A stretch of DNA of 64,000 nucleotides from Actinomadura rudentiformis. GTDB taxonomy: Bacteria; Actinomycetota; Actinomycetes; Streptosporangiales; Streptosporangiaceae. Position 1 is the first letter of the stretch, and the number at the start of each line of letters is the position of its first letter. The translations under genes and the position numbers were made by a program. Location of the stretch: NCBI RefSeq assembly GCF_008923185.1, contig NZ_WBMT01000008.1, positions 186,001 through 250,000 on the forward strand. Direction: 5' to 3'. Shown here one piece after another: positions 33,127-40,934 of the stretch. The notes beneath the pieces were generated by a model. The model saw only the letters and a program-made list of their open reading frames with translations, was not told where the DNA came from and did not search any database.

Positions 33127-34140
33127 TCAGCCCTGGCGCGGGCCGGTGGTCTCACGTGGGATGAGCCGGTGGCTCAGGACCGTGAGGGCCGTGCTGTCGG
33201 TGCCGGATGAGGCATCGATGATGCGGCGGGCGGCCATGGCGCCCATCTCGTACAGCGGCAGGCTGACCGTGGTCAGGCCGACGAACTGGGCGACCCGGAG
33301 GTCGTCCATGCCGGCGACGGAGATCTGGCCGGGCACGTCGATGCGTGCTTGCCGGAGGGCGTGGAGCGCTCCGACGGCGGCCTCGTCGTTCGCGGCGAGG
33401 ATCGCGTCGGGCAGCGGCGGATGGGCGATGAGCCGCATGGCGGCGGTGTGCCCGGCCTCATAGTCGAAGCCGCCGGGGTGGCATCGCGCGGACTCGGCGA
33501 GATCGGCGTCGCTCATGCAGGCGAGGAAACCGTCGCGGCGCTGCCGGGAGGCGATCATGCCGGACGGTCCTTCGATGAACGCGATCCGGCGGTGGCCGAG
33601 CGAGATGAGGTGGTCGGTGACGGCGTACGCGGCGGCCTGGCTGTCGGCGGTGACGACCGGGCATCCGATGTCGCGCATGGTGAGCGACATGATCTGGAGG
33701 CCCTGGTCCTGCGCCTGGCGGACCGCCTTGGCCAGTTCGGGTGCGTGCGGGTCGTCGACGTGGCCGCTGCCCGCGAAGATGACTCCGGCGGCGCGGTAGT
33801 CCCGCATGGTCTGCAGCCGGTTGATCTCCGTCGTGGTCCGCCTGTCGACGTTGGAGAGCATGGTGACGTAGCCGGCCCGGCTGGTCACGTCGTCCACGCC
33901 GCGGGCGATGACGGAGAAATACGGGTTGACGATGTCGCTGACGAGGACGCCTATCAGCCGGCTGCTGCGGGAGACCAGTGCGCGTGCCAGGGCGCTGGGC
34001 GAATAGCCCAGTTCCTCGGCCACGGCGATGACCTTGGCGCGGGTCTTGGCCGAGATGGGATGGCTGGAGCCGGTCAGCACCCGCGACGCGGTGGACACGG
34101 ACACTCCGGCCGCACGTGCGACCTCAACCAGCGAACTCAC
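33127..34140 (-). CDS. LacI-family repressor no. 2
   Basis: 337 residues with helix-turn-helix SLVEVARAAGVSVSTASRVLTG, hinge SALARALVSRSSRLIGVLV and a full ligand-binding domain ending GLTTVSLPLYEMGAMAARRI. GTG start with AAGGAG eight bases upstream. Divergent from the ABC importer operon; matching palindromes lie in front of both genes, so it likely represses itself and the importer. It is not a close copy of LacI no. 1. Confidence 0.9.
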   Translation of the reverse strand: MSSLVEVARAAGVSVSTASRVLTGSSHPISAKTRAKVIAVAEELGYSPSALARALVSRSSRLIGVLVSDIVNPYFSVIARGVDDVTSRAGYVTMLSNVDRRTTTEINRLQTMRDYRAAGVIFAGSGHVDDPHAPELAKAVRQAQDQGLQIMSLTMRDIGCPVVTADSQAAAYAVTDHLISLGHRRIAFIEGPSGMIASRQRRDGFLACMSDADLAESARCHPGGFDYEAGHTAAMRLIAHPPLPDAILAANDEAAVGALHALRQARIDVPGQISVAGMDDLRVAQFVGLTTVSLPLYEMGAMAARRIIDASSGTDSTALTVLSHRLIPRETTGPRQG

Positions 34141-34152
34141 CGGCTCACTCCT

Positions 34153-34170
34153 TAGGACAACGTTTTCCTA
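34153..34170. promoter_or_regulatory. LacI no. 2 operator A
   Basis: TAGGACAACGTTTTCCTA is an 18-bp palindrome with a single mismatched pair, centred on CG as LacI-family sites usually are. It lies 13 bp before the LacI no. 2 start. Confidence 0.7.
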
Positions 34171-34243
34171 TTTCTAGCACGACTCGGCCCAGGTCAGCGA
34201 GTGAGTCGGCGACATGACCGAGCGTTCGACCTGTGATTAGCCC

Positions 34244-34297
34244 TTGACGAACGCGCAGCACCGCTCACTAACATGCCGGTAAGGCATACGTTTGCCT
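34244..34297 (+). promoter_or_regulatory. Promoter and LacI no. 2 operator B of the ABC importer operon
   Basis: TTGACG (34244-34249) and TAACAT (34269-34274) are 19 bp apart. AGGCATACGTTTGCCT (34282-34297) follows at the expected transcription start. It is palindromic except for one pair and shares AGG...ACGTTT.CCT with operator A. Confidence 0.65.
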
Positions 34298-34317
34298 AGC
34301 CGCTGACCTCGACCGAG

Positions 34318-34345
34318 ACACGGATCCGTGTGAACCGTCACACGG
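34318..34345. other. Overlapping palindromes in the ABC-operon leader
   Basis: ACACGGATCCGTGT (34318-34331) is a perfect 14-bp palindrome. It overlaps an 8-bp stem CCGTGTGA/TCACACGG (34326-34333 and 34338-34345, loop ACCG). The two structures are mutually exclusive in RNA, and the Shine-Dalgarno sequence follows ~10 bases later. Confidence 0.5.
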
Positions 34346-34367
34346 GTTCGCGTGAAGGAGGAGAGCC

Positions 34368-35369
34368 ATGCACGCCGGGACTCATCTGAAACGGATCGCC
34401 GCGCTCGTGGCCCTGTGCACCGCGGCTGCGTGCACCGTGGCCGCGTGCGGCGGCGGTGGAGGTGCGCACACCAATGCGGACGGAACGGTCTCGTTCACGG
34501 TGGCGGTCATCGAGCCGGACATCACCACGGTCCCGATCCTGGCGGCCATCGACACCGTCCGCCGGGCGGGGCACCGGGTCAAGGTGGTCGAGCTGGCGGA
34601 GCCGGAACTGGCGATCGAGGGACTTGCCAAGGGCGATTACGCGATCTCAGCGGAGGCGACGAGCCCGGCGCTGATCGCAATCCAGAAGAAGGCCCCCATC
34701 AAGATCATCGCCGATGGGGTCGGCAATCAGTGGGCGATCTACGGCAAGCGCGGGATCTCCTCCTGCGAGGACCTGCGCGGCCGCCCGTTCGGGATCTACA
34801 GCAAGGGCGCGGTGGCGACCGCCATGACCAAGGAGTGGGTGGGCGCCCGATGCGGCGCGGGCAAGCGGCCCGACTACCTGACCATCGGCGGGTCGGACGT
34901 GCGCGCTCACGCCCTTGTCGCGGGAGAGATCGACGCAACGCCGCTGGAGATCTCCGACGTGGTCGCCCTGGAGTCATCGGGCGGGGGCCGGTTCACCCAG
35001 ATCGTCGACTTCGCCAAGAACCTGCCCGACCTGCGCCCGCAGACCGTCTACGCCAACACCGGGTTCCTCACCTCGTACCGGGGGGCGGCTCAGGCGTTCG
35101 TGAGCGCCCTGGTGAGCGAGCACTCCAAGATCAACGCCGATCCGCGGCATCTGGTGGCACTGGTGGCCAAGCACCTCCCCAAGGAGGACGCCGCCGAGGT
35201 CGCCGAGGTCGCCCGGCGGTACGCCCAGGCGAAGCTGTTCAACGCCGGGGCGCTGACCGAACGGAACGTCCAGAGCACCATCGACTTCTTCGTCCGGGCC
35301 GGCGTGATCGAGCGGGGCATGACCCCGCGCGACGCGGCGGACCTGACCTTCCTCAGGGCGGCGGCATGA
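34368..35369 (+). CDS. ABC importer substrate-binding lipoprotein (NitT/TauT, NMT1/SsuA-like)
   Basis: 333 residues. A lipoprotein signal peptide ends in the lipobox VAAC with Cys27 as the lipidation site, followed by a Gly-rich linker. The mature part has the NMT1/THI5-like pattern of repeated ligand-binding strands (GDYAISAEATSPALIAIQKK, KIIADGVGNQWAIYGKRGI, LTERNVQSTIDFFVRAG). GGAGGAG precedes the ATG. First gene of a five-gene operon. Such proteins bind small anions: sulphonates, nitrate, aromatic or heterocyclic carboxylates. Confidence 0.9.
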   Translation: MHAGTHLKRIAALVALCTAAACTVAACGGGGGAHTNADGTVSFTVAVIEPDITTVPILAAIDTVRRAGHRVKVVELAEPELAIEGLAKGDYAISAEATSPALIAIQKKAPIKIIADGVGNQWAIYGKRGISSCEDLRGRPFGIYSKGAVATAMTKEWVGARCGAGKRPDYLTIGGSDVRAHALVAGEIDATPLEISDVVALESSGGGRFTQIVDFAKNLPDLRPQTVYANTGFLTSYRGAAQAFVSALVSEHSKINADPRHLVALVAKHLPKEDAAEVAEVARRYAQAKLFNAGALTERNVQSTIDFFVRAGVIERGMTPRDAADLTFLRAAA

Positions 35370-36250
35370 GCACCGTGACGAGGCACCGGGGACCGCGCTG
35401 CGCCTCCGGCTTCCGGGGGCCGCGCCGCGCCTCCGGCTTCCGGGCCGGTCCCCAGCCCGAGCAGCGCCCCGCGCCGCTGCGGCGGCTCGTGAACGCCGCC
35501 CCGCTGTACCAGTTCCTGACCTTCGCCGTCTTCGCCGTGGGCTGGGAACTGTACGCCCGCACGCGGGGCGGGCTGCTCATCCCGACCTTCGCCGAGACGG
35601 TCCAGGCGACGGCCGGGCTACTGGGCACCGCCGAGCTGTGGCGGGCGATGTACGCCAGCAACCAGGCGCTGGTACTCGGCTTCGCCATCGCGGTCGTCGC
35701 CGGCGTGCCCGCGGGCATCGTGCTCGGCCGGTTCCGGACGCTGGAGCGCTTCGCGGACGTCTACCTCAACATCCTCCTGGTCACCCCGATGGCCGCGATC
35801 ATCCCGCTGCTGGTGATGTCGGTGGGATTCGGGCTGGCCTCGCGCGTCATCCTCGTCGCGATCTTCTCGATCGTGATGGTGGTGGTGAACAGCCGCGCCG
35901 GGGTCCGCCAGGTGGACCCGTCGCTGATCGAGATGGCCCGCTCGTTCGGCGCCACGGAGCGGCAGATCTGGACGCGGATCCTGCTGCCCGGCGCGCTGCC
36001 CGCAATCATGACGGGGATCCGGCTGGGCCTGGGACGCGCGGTCACCGGCATGGTGATCGTCGAACTCCTCATGGTCTCCACCGCGCTCGGCGGGCTGATC
36101 TTGGAGTATCGCGGCCTGTTCAAGGCCCCGGAACTGTACGGCACCATCGTGATCATTTTGGCGGAGGCGCTCCTGCTGATCTCCGTCGCGCGGTGGAGCG
36201 AACGCAAGCTGACCCGATGGGCTCGACCGAATCCGGCAAGGAGCGCATAG
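35366..36250 (+). CDS. ABC importer permease 1 (NitT/TauT type)
   Basis: 294 residues with ~6 membrane helices and the EAA-loop region VDPSLIEMARSFGATERQIWTRI, as in SsuC/TauC-type permeases. An unusual cytoplasmic N-terminus holds two copies of a nine-residue unit (GPRCASGFR, GPRRASGFR). The ATG overlaps the binding-protein stop, and the stop overlaps the ATPase start by one base. Confidence 0.9.
   Translation: MSTVTRHRGPRCASGFRGPRRASGFRAGPQPEQRPAPLRRLVNAAPLYQFLTFAVFAVGWELYARTRGGLLIPTFAETVQATAGLLGTAELWRAMYASNQALVLGFAIAVVAGVPAGIVLGRFRTLERFADVYLNILLVTPMAAIIPLLVMSVGFGLASRVILVAIFSIVMVVVNSRAGVRQVDPSLIEMARSFGATERQIWTRILLPGALPAIMTGIRLGLGRAVTGMVIVELLMVSTALGGLILEYRGLFKAPELYGTIVIILAEALLLISVARWSERKLTRWARPNPARSA
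35393..35444 (+). repeat. 27-bp-period direct repeat at the permease 1 N-terminus
   Basis: Two 25-nt copies (35393-35417 and 35420-35444) differ at one base and are spaced by nine codons. They encode the repeated PR(C/R)ASGFR unit before the first membrane helix. Probably a recent in-frame duplication. Confidence 0.75.
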
Positions 36251-37044
36251 TGATCGAAATCCGTGGGCTGAGCAAGACCTTCGTCGGCCAGGACGGCGAT
36301 ACCGTCCACGCGCTGCGGGACGTCGACCTCGACGTGGCCGAGAACGAGTTCCTCACCGTGCTGGGGCCCAGCGGGTGCGGGAAGACGACGCTGCTCAAGG
36401 CCATCGCGGGGCTCATCCCCTGGAACGACGGCGACATCCTCATCGACGGCACACCGGTGCGCGGGCCGGGCCCCGACCGCGGCATGGTGTTCCAGAACTT
36501 CGCGCTGCTGCCCTGGGCGACAGTGCTGGACAACGTCGCCTTCGGGCTCAAGATGCGCGGTGTCGGCCGGAGTGAACGCGAGGAACGCGCCCGTTCGCTG
36601 ATCGCCCTGGTAGGGCTGTCGGGATTCGAGACCAAGCGCCCCGGCGAGCTGTCGGGTGGCATGCAACAGCGCGTGGGCATCGCCCGCGCCCTCGCCGTCC
36701 AGCCGCGTGTGCTGTTGATGGACGAGCCCTTCGGCGCGGTCGACGAGCAGACCCGCCGTCTGCTGCAGGAGGAACTCCTGACGATCTGGGAGAAACGCCG
36801 GATGACCGTCGTGTTCATCACCCACAGCATGGAGGAGGCGGTGCTGTTGGGCGACCGCGTCGTGCTGATGAGCGCCCGCCCCGGACGCATCGCCGAGATC
36901 GTTCCGGTCCCGTTGCGACGGCCGCGTTCCAGCGATGTCGGCGCCCTCGAACGCTCCGGTCAATACGTCGAGATCACCGCCTACCTGTGGGACCGGCTCC
37001 GGGAGATGCACGAAGAGCAACGTCCCGCCGAGGTGGCCGGATGA
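36250..37044 (+). CDS. ABC importer ATPase (NitT/TauT type)
   Basis: 264 residues with all ABC motifs: Walker A GPSGCGKTT near residue 41, Q-loop in GMVFQNFALLPW, signature LSGGMQQR, Walker B VLLMDEPFGAVDEQ and the H-loop THSMEEAV. GTG start overlaps the permease 1 stop. It must serve both permeases in the operon, since no second ATPase is present. Confidence 0.95.
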   Translation: MIEIRGLSKTFVGQDGDTVHALRDVDLDVAENEFLTVLGPSGCGKTTLLKAIAGLIPWNDGDILIDGTPVRGPGPDRGMVFQNFALLPWATVLDNVAFGLKMRGVGRSEREERARSLIALVGLSGFETKRPGELSGGMQQRVGIARALAVQPRVLLMDEPFGAVDEQTRRLLQEELLTIWEKRRMTVVFITHSMEEAVLLGDRVVLMSARPGRIAEIVPVPLRRPRSSDVGALERSGQYVEITAYLWDRLREMHEEQRPAEVAG

Positions 37045-37856
37045 GCGCGCTGGCCGAACGCCCCGGCGTGCGCAGGCCGCGCGAGCGCCGGCGGTCGCCC
37101 TGGCGGCGCCTGCCCGCCGCCCCCCTCAGCCTGGCGGCCGGCGCCGCGGCGTGGGAACTGATCGGGCATCTCGCCGACGTGTCGTTCTTCCCCCCGCTGA
37201 GCACGGTGCTGGCCCGCCTCGCCGACATCACCTCCGAAGGGATGATCCTCGGCAGCCTGGGCGGCAGCCTGATCAACCTCGCCGCCGGGTTCGCCATCTC
37301 GCTGGTCGCCGGGCTGGCCATCGGCGTCGCCATGGGCCGCTACCGCAAGGTCGAGGCCGCTCTCGGCATCTATGTCTACGCGCTGCTCACCGCCCCGTCG
37401 CTGGTCTTCGCACCGATCTTCTTCTCCCTGCTGGGAGCGGGCCGCGGCTCGATCATCGCCGTGGTGGTCATGTACGCGATGTTCGTCATCGTCATCAACA
37501 CCGCGTCGGCGATCCAGTCCGTCCCCGCGCACCTGGTGGAGATGGCCCGTTCCTACGGCGCCGGTGAGGGGCGGATACTGCTGCGCGTCATGCTCCCGGC
37601 CGCCCTTCCCATGATCATGGCCGGTGTCCGGCTGGGCGTTGGCCGGGCCGTCACCGGAATGATCAACGGCGAGATGTTCATCGCGGTCGTCGGCCTGGGC
37701 CATGTCGTCACCGAGGCGGGCGGACGGTTCGACAGCGCCGAGGTGCTGGCCGTGCTCCTGGTCGTCATCGCCGTCGCGCTGAGCGCCGTCGGCCTGGTCC
37801 AGGCCGTCGACCGCCGCGTCACCCGCTGGGTTCCGAAGACCACGAGAGGACACTGA
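37041..37856 (+). CDS. ABC importer permease 2 (NitT/TauT type)
   Basis: 271 residues with a basic N-terminus, ~6 membrane helices and the EAA loop VPAHLVEMARSYGAGEGRILLRV. Distinct in sequence from permease 1 but of the same family, which suggests a heterodimeric channel. Most SsuABC/TauABC systems have a single permease gene. ATG overlaps the ATPase stop; the stop overlaps the amidohydrolase start. Confidence 0.9.
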   Translation: MSALAERPGVRRPRERRRSPWRRLPAAPLSLAAGAAAWELIGHLADVSFFPPLSTVLARLADITSEGMILGSLGGSLINLAAGFAISLVAGLAIGVAMGRYRKVEAALGIYVYALLTAPSLVFAPIFFSLLGAGRGSIIAVVVMYAMFVIVINTASAIQSVPAHLVEMARSYGAGEGRILLRVMLPAALPMIMAGVRLGVGRAVTGMINGEMFIAVVGLGHVVTEAGGRFDSAEVLAVLLVVIAVALSAVGLVQAVDRRVTRWVPKTTRGH

Positions 37857-38863
37857 TGAAGGTCGACGCTTACAGCCACATCCTGCCTGCCCCGTACTTC
37901 GAGCGCATGCGCGAGCTGGCCGTCAACCCCCGCGCGCTCAAACGCTGGCTGGAGCTGCCCGCGCTGCACGACCTCGACGCGCGGCTGCGGATCATGGACG
38001 AGTTCGGCGAGGGCTACCAGCAGATCCTCACGCTGTCCTCACCGCCCATCGAGCTGCTCGCCGCTCCGCCCGAGTCCGCGGCGCTGGCACGGCTCGCCAA
38101 CGAGTCGATGCTCGAACTCTGCGAGAAGCATCCCGACCGGTTCCCGGCGTTCGTCGCCTCCCTGCCGATGAACGACCCGGACGCCGCCCTGGAGGAGCTC
38201 GCCCGCGCCATCGACGATCTCGGCGCCCGCGGCGTCCAGGTCTTCACCAACGTCAACGGCCGTCCCCTGGACGATCCGGCGTTCCAGCCGCTGTTCGACG
38301 AGATGGCCAGGCGCGACTTGCCCGTCTGGATGCATCCCGCCCGCGGTCCCGCGTTCGCCGACTACGCCACCGAGGACACGTCCAAGTACGAGATCTGGTG
38401 GGCGCTCGGCTGGCCGTACGAGACCAGCGTCGCCATGTCCCGGCTGGTCTTCTCCGGCCTGTTCGAACGCCATCCCGACATCAAGATCATTACCCACCAT
38501 ATGGGGGCCATGATCCCGTACCTGGAGGGCCGCATCGGCCTGGGCTGGAGCGACCAGCTCGGCAGCCGCACCGCCGACGAGGACTACCGGGATCTGCTGC
38601 CGCAGCGCCCGCTGGACTACTTCCGCCGCTTCTACGCCGACACCGCCCTGTCCGGCTCCGACATCGGCATCCGGTGCGGCCTGGAATTCTTCGGCGCCGA
38701 CCATGTGGTGTTCGGAAGTGACTGCCCCTTCGACCCCGAAGGCGGGCCCATGTACATCCGCGAGACGATCCGCGTCATCGACGCCCTCGACGTGCACGAC
38801 CTCGACCGCGAGAAGATCTACTACCGGAACATCCGGCGCCTGATGCGCATGGCCGCGCGTTAG
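37856..38863 (+). CDS. Amidohydrolase 2 (ACMSD-type) no. 2
   Basis: 335 residues ending the ABC operon, so it probably acts on the imported compound. Metal-site elements: VWMHPARGP (His), IKIITHHMGAMIP (His) and VFGSDCPFDPEGG (Asp). The N-terminal motif is KVDAYSHILP; the first His of the usual HxH is replaced by Tyr. Relatives include decarboxylases for 5-carboxyvanillate, gamma-resorcylate and ACMS. It is only distantly similar to amidohydrolase no. 1. Confidence 0.87.
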   Translation: MKVDAYSHILPAPYFERMRELAVNPRALKRWLELPALHDLDARLRIMDEFGEGYQQILTLSSPPIELLAAPPESAALARLANESMLELCEKHPDRFPAFVASLPMNDPDAALEELARAIDDLGARGVQVFTNVNGRPLDDPAFQPLFDEMARRDLPVWMHPARGPAFADYATEDTSKYEIWWALGWPYETSVAMSRLVFSGLFERHPDIKIITHHMGAMIPYLEGRIGLGWSDQLGSRTADEDYRDLLPQRPLDYFRRFYADTALSGSDIGIRCGLEFFGADHVVFGSDCPFDPEGGPMYIRETIRVIDALDVHDLDREKIYYRNIRRLMRMAAR

Positions 38864-38884
38864 GGAGGCCTTGGTCTCAGCTCT

Positions 38885-39097
38885 TTATGGTTTGCGTTGG
38901 CCTGGGTCGCCTTCGATGATGCCGCCTGCCACCGGGCCTCGCTTGGTCGCCTTGCCGTGCACGCGCTCCGGATGGTCTATGCGCTTCCGCTTGGCGTACA
39001 GCGTCAATCCGAGCCATGTGATGAGCGCCAGGGCGAGAATGATCGGCCCGACGATGAGCAGGATGTTCGCTCCGGTCGGGGATGCTTCTGCCAGCAT
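38885..39097 (-). CDS. Small single-pass membrane protein (70 aa)
   Basis: 70 residues: a short N-terminus, one helix (ILLIVGPIILALALITWLGL) and a basic cytoplasmic tail (YAKRKRIDHPERVHGKATKR). A strong Shine-Dalgarno sequence, AGGAGGTGA, precedes the ATG, which strongly supports a real gene. It follows the DUF2207 gene on the same strand and resembles the protein at 19891-20226 in layout. No family recognised. Confidence 0.75.
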   Translation of the reverse strand: MLAEASPTGANILLIVGPIILALALITWLGLTLYAKRKRIDHPERVHGKATKRGPVAGGIIEGDPGQRKP

Positions 39098-39143
39098 GCC
39101 GTCACCTCCTGTACTGGGCCCCTACCCGTCAGGAGGGGTTGAA

Positions 39144-40865
39144 TCACAGGCCTCTGGATTGGGAGATCGATCCCGAGGTGGTGAGGGTGAAGGCGCGCAT
39201 CGACTCGGCGAACTTGGAGAGGTCCCACTCGGCCGGGCCCTCGTACCAGTAGAGGTTGTCGGCGCCTTTGGCCCGCTCGCCCGCGTTCTCGACGGTCTTG
39301 GCCCACTTGGGAACGAGGTCGAAGACCACGGCGTAGGGGAGGAAGCGGGAGAAGAGCGCTATGCGCTGGCGGGCGGCGATCTCGTCGTTTTCCGGGATCT
39401 CGCCGCGTTCGAGGTACGCGCGGAAGCCGATGACGTGGGCGAGGACCGTTGCGCCGCGGGCCGTCTTGGCCGGCATGTACTGACCGCCGTAGGCCAGGGC
39501 GGCGCCCGCGATGATCACGGCGAGGCCGACGAGGGCGAGGTCGGTGAGGAGGGCCAGGGCGACCGTGCCCAGGACGCCGAGGCCGGTGAGGATGAAGCCC
39601 GCGATCGTCCAGCGGGAGCGCACCTTGTCCGGGCGGCGGGCGAACCAGCCCTGCGCGACGACGTCGTCGTACATCGCGGACCGGACTTTGGCGAGGTGGG
39701 TGGCGAACGTGCCGCCCAGGGCTGACAGCTTCACCGCGGTACGGGGTGTGCCGTCCGGTGCTGTGAAGAGCGAGTCCAGGAGCAGGCGCTCGTAGGGAAG
39801 GAGCTCTTCCGCGGGGCGTTCCAGGCGCTGGAGCTCCCAGTCCAGGCGGCCGGTGACCTCGCGGTCCTCCTCGTCGATCAGCAGGTAGCCGCGGACGGCG
39901 AGGTCGACGATCGTGGCGGTCACGTCGATGACGTCGGCCTGCTCGTCGATGAGCGTGCCGATCTGGCCCGGCCGGACGCCGTCCGGCGGCTCGAACTCCG
40001 AGCCGGCGAGGGGGGCGTGGTCGGCCTCGGCGGCCTTCTGGGCGACGATCCGGGCGTCCCGGCCGCGGAGGAGATAGAGGGCGATCACGCCGCCGAGGAG
40101 GAGCAGGAGGAGGCCGGCGAGGGCGCTCCCGGTGATGCCGTTGACCGAGAACGCGGTCGCCACGGTGTGCCGGCGCTCGTAGATCGGCTGCGCCTTGGTG
40201 GTGCCGGCGGGGAGGCCGACGACCACGGTGACGTACTCGTCCGGCAGCAGCTGGTCATGCCGGAACTCGCCGCGCGTGCGCGTGTGGTCGGTGAAGAACT
40301 GCGAGCAGCCGGTCAAGCCCTCCAGCGGCCCGGCGAAGCAGTTGATGCTGCGGATCATCGTCCCGGCGTCCACGGTCACCCGGGCGGCGTCCATCGGGAC
40401 CTTCCACCCGCCGAGCGCGGTCCAGCGGAGTTCCTCGATGCCGCCGAGGGGCGTGGCGATGCCGCTGACGTCGTATTCGAGGACGACGGTCTTGCGGCCG
40501 GTGAGCTGGGCGGGAGCCGAGACCTTGACCGTGGTGCGGGTGCCCGAGGTGGACGTGGACACGCTCGTCGGGCCGCCGTCCGGGCTGGTCGCCTTGATGT
40601 TCTCGACCTTGAAGACACGGTCGCGGGTCACGCTGTCGTGGGTGCGGGTGACGAAGGTCCGCCGGAGCTCGCGGGTGCCGCCGAACTCGTACACGATCGT
40701 CTCGCGGGCGTGCGTGACGCCGCCCGGCCCGACCTTGAGCGTGACCTCGTCCTTGATCACCCGTTCGGGTGCCGCGGTGGTGGCGGCGGACGCGGTGCCG
40801 GTGGTCAGCGGGATGAGCGCGGCGACGGCCAGGAAGGCGACCATTGACCGCAGGCGACTCAACAT
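39144..40865 (-). CDS. DUF2207 membrane protein
   Basis: 573 residues: a signal peptide (MVAFLAVAALIPLTTGTASA), an extracytoplasmic beta-rich DUF2207 domain (to about 245), a membrane helix (GSALAGLLLLLLGGVIALYLL), and a cytoplasmic region with a winged-helix-like segment (TATIVDLAVRGYLLIDEED). A further helical pair (WTIAGFILTGLGVLGTVALALL and following) precedes a soluble C-terminus. It is a widespread actinobacterial family with no settled function. Confidence 0.85.
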   Translation of the reverse strand: MLSRLRSMVAFLAVAALIPLTTGTASAATTAAPERVIKDEVTLKVGPGGVTHARETIVYEFGGTRELRRTFVTRTHDSVTRDRVFKVENIKATSPDGGPTSVSTSTSGTRTTVKVSAPAQLTGRKTVVLEYDVSGIATPLGGIEELRWTALGGWKVPMDAARVTVDAGTMIRSINCFAGPLEGLTGCSQFFTDHTRTRGEFRHDQLLPDEYVTVVVGLPAGTTKAQPIYERRHTVATAFSVNGITGSALAGLLLLLLGGVIALYLLRGRDARIVAQKAAEADHAPLAGSEFEPPDGVRPGQIGTLIDEQADVIDVTATIVDLAVRGYLLIDEEDREVTGRLDWELQRLERPAEELLPYERLLLDSLFTAPDGTPRTAVKLSALGGTFATHLAKVRSAMYDDVVAQGWFARRPDKVRSRWTIAGFILTGLGVLGTVALALLTDLALVGLAVIIAGAALAYGGQYMPAKTARGATVLAHVIGFRAYLERGEIPENDEIAARQRIALFSRFLPYAVVFDLVPKWAKTVENAGERAKGADNLYWYEGPAEWDLSKFAESMRAFTLTTSGSISQSRGL

Positions 40866-40875
40866 GGCCGCAAAG

Positions 40876-40887
40876 CGTACCGGTACG
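40876..40887. promoter_or_regulatory. 12-bp palindrome in a divergent promoter
   Basis: CGTACCGGTACG is a perfect palindrome in the 69-bp gap between the DUF2207 gene and the metallopeptidase gene. It could be an operator; nothing identifies the regulator. Confidence 0.3.
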
Positions 40888-40934
40888 GCAGGTAGGGAAG
40901 GTTAAGGGCGGCCACTATGGGATGATTTTTTGCT

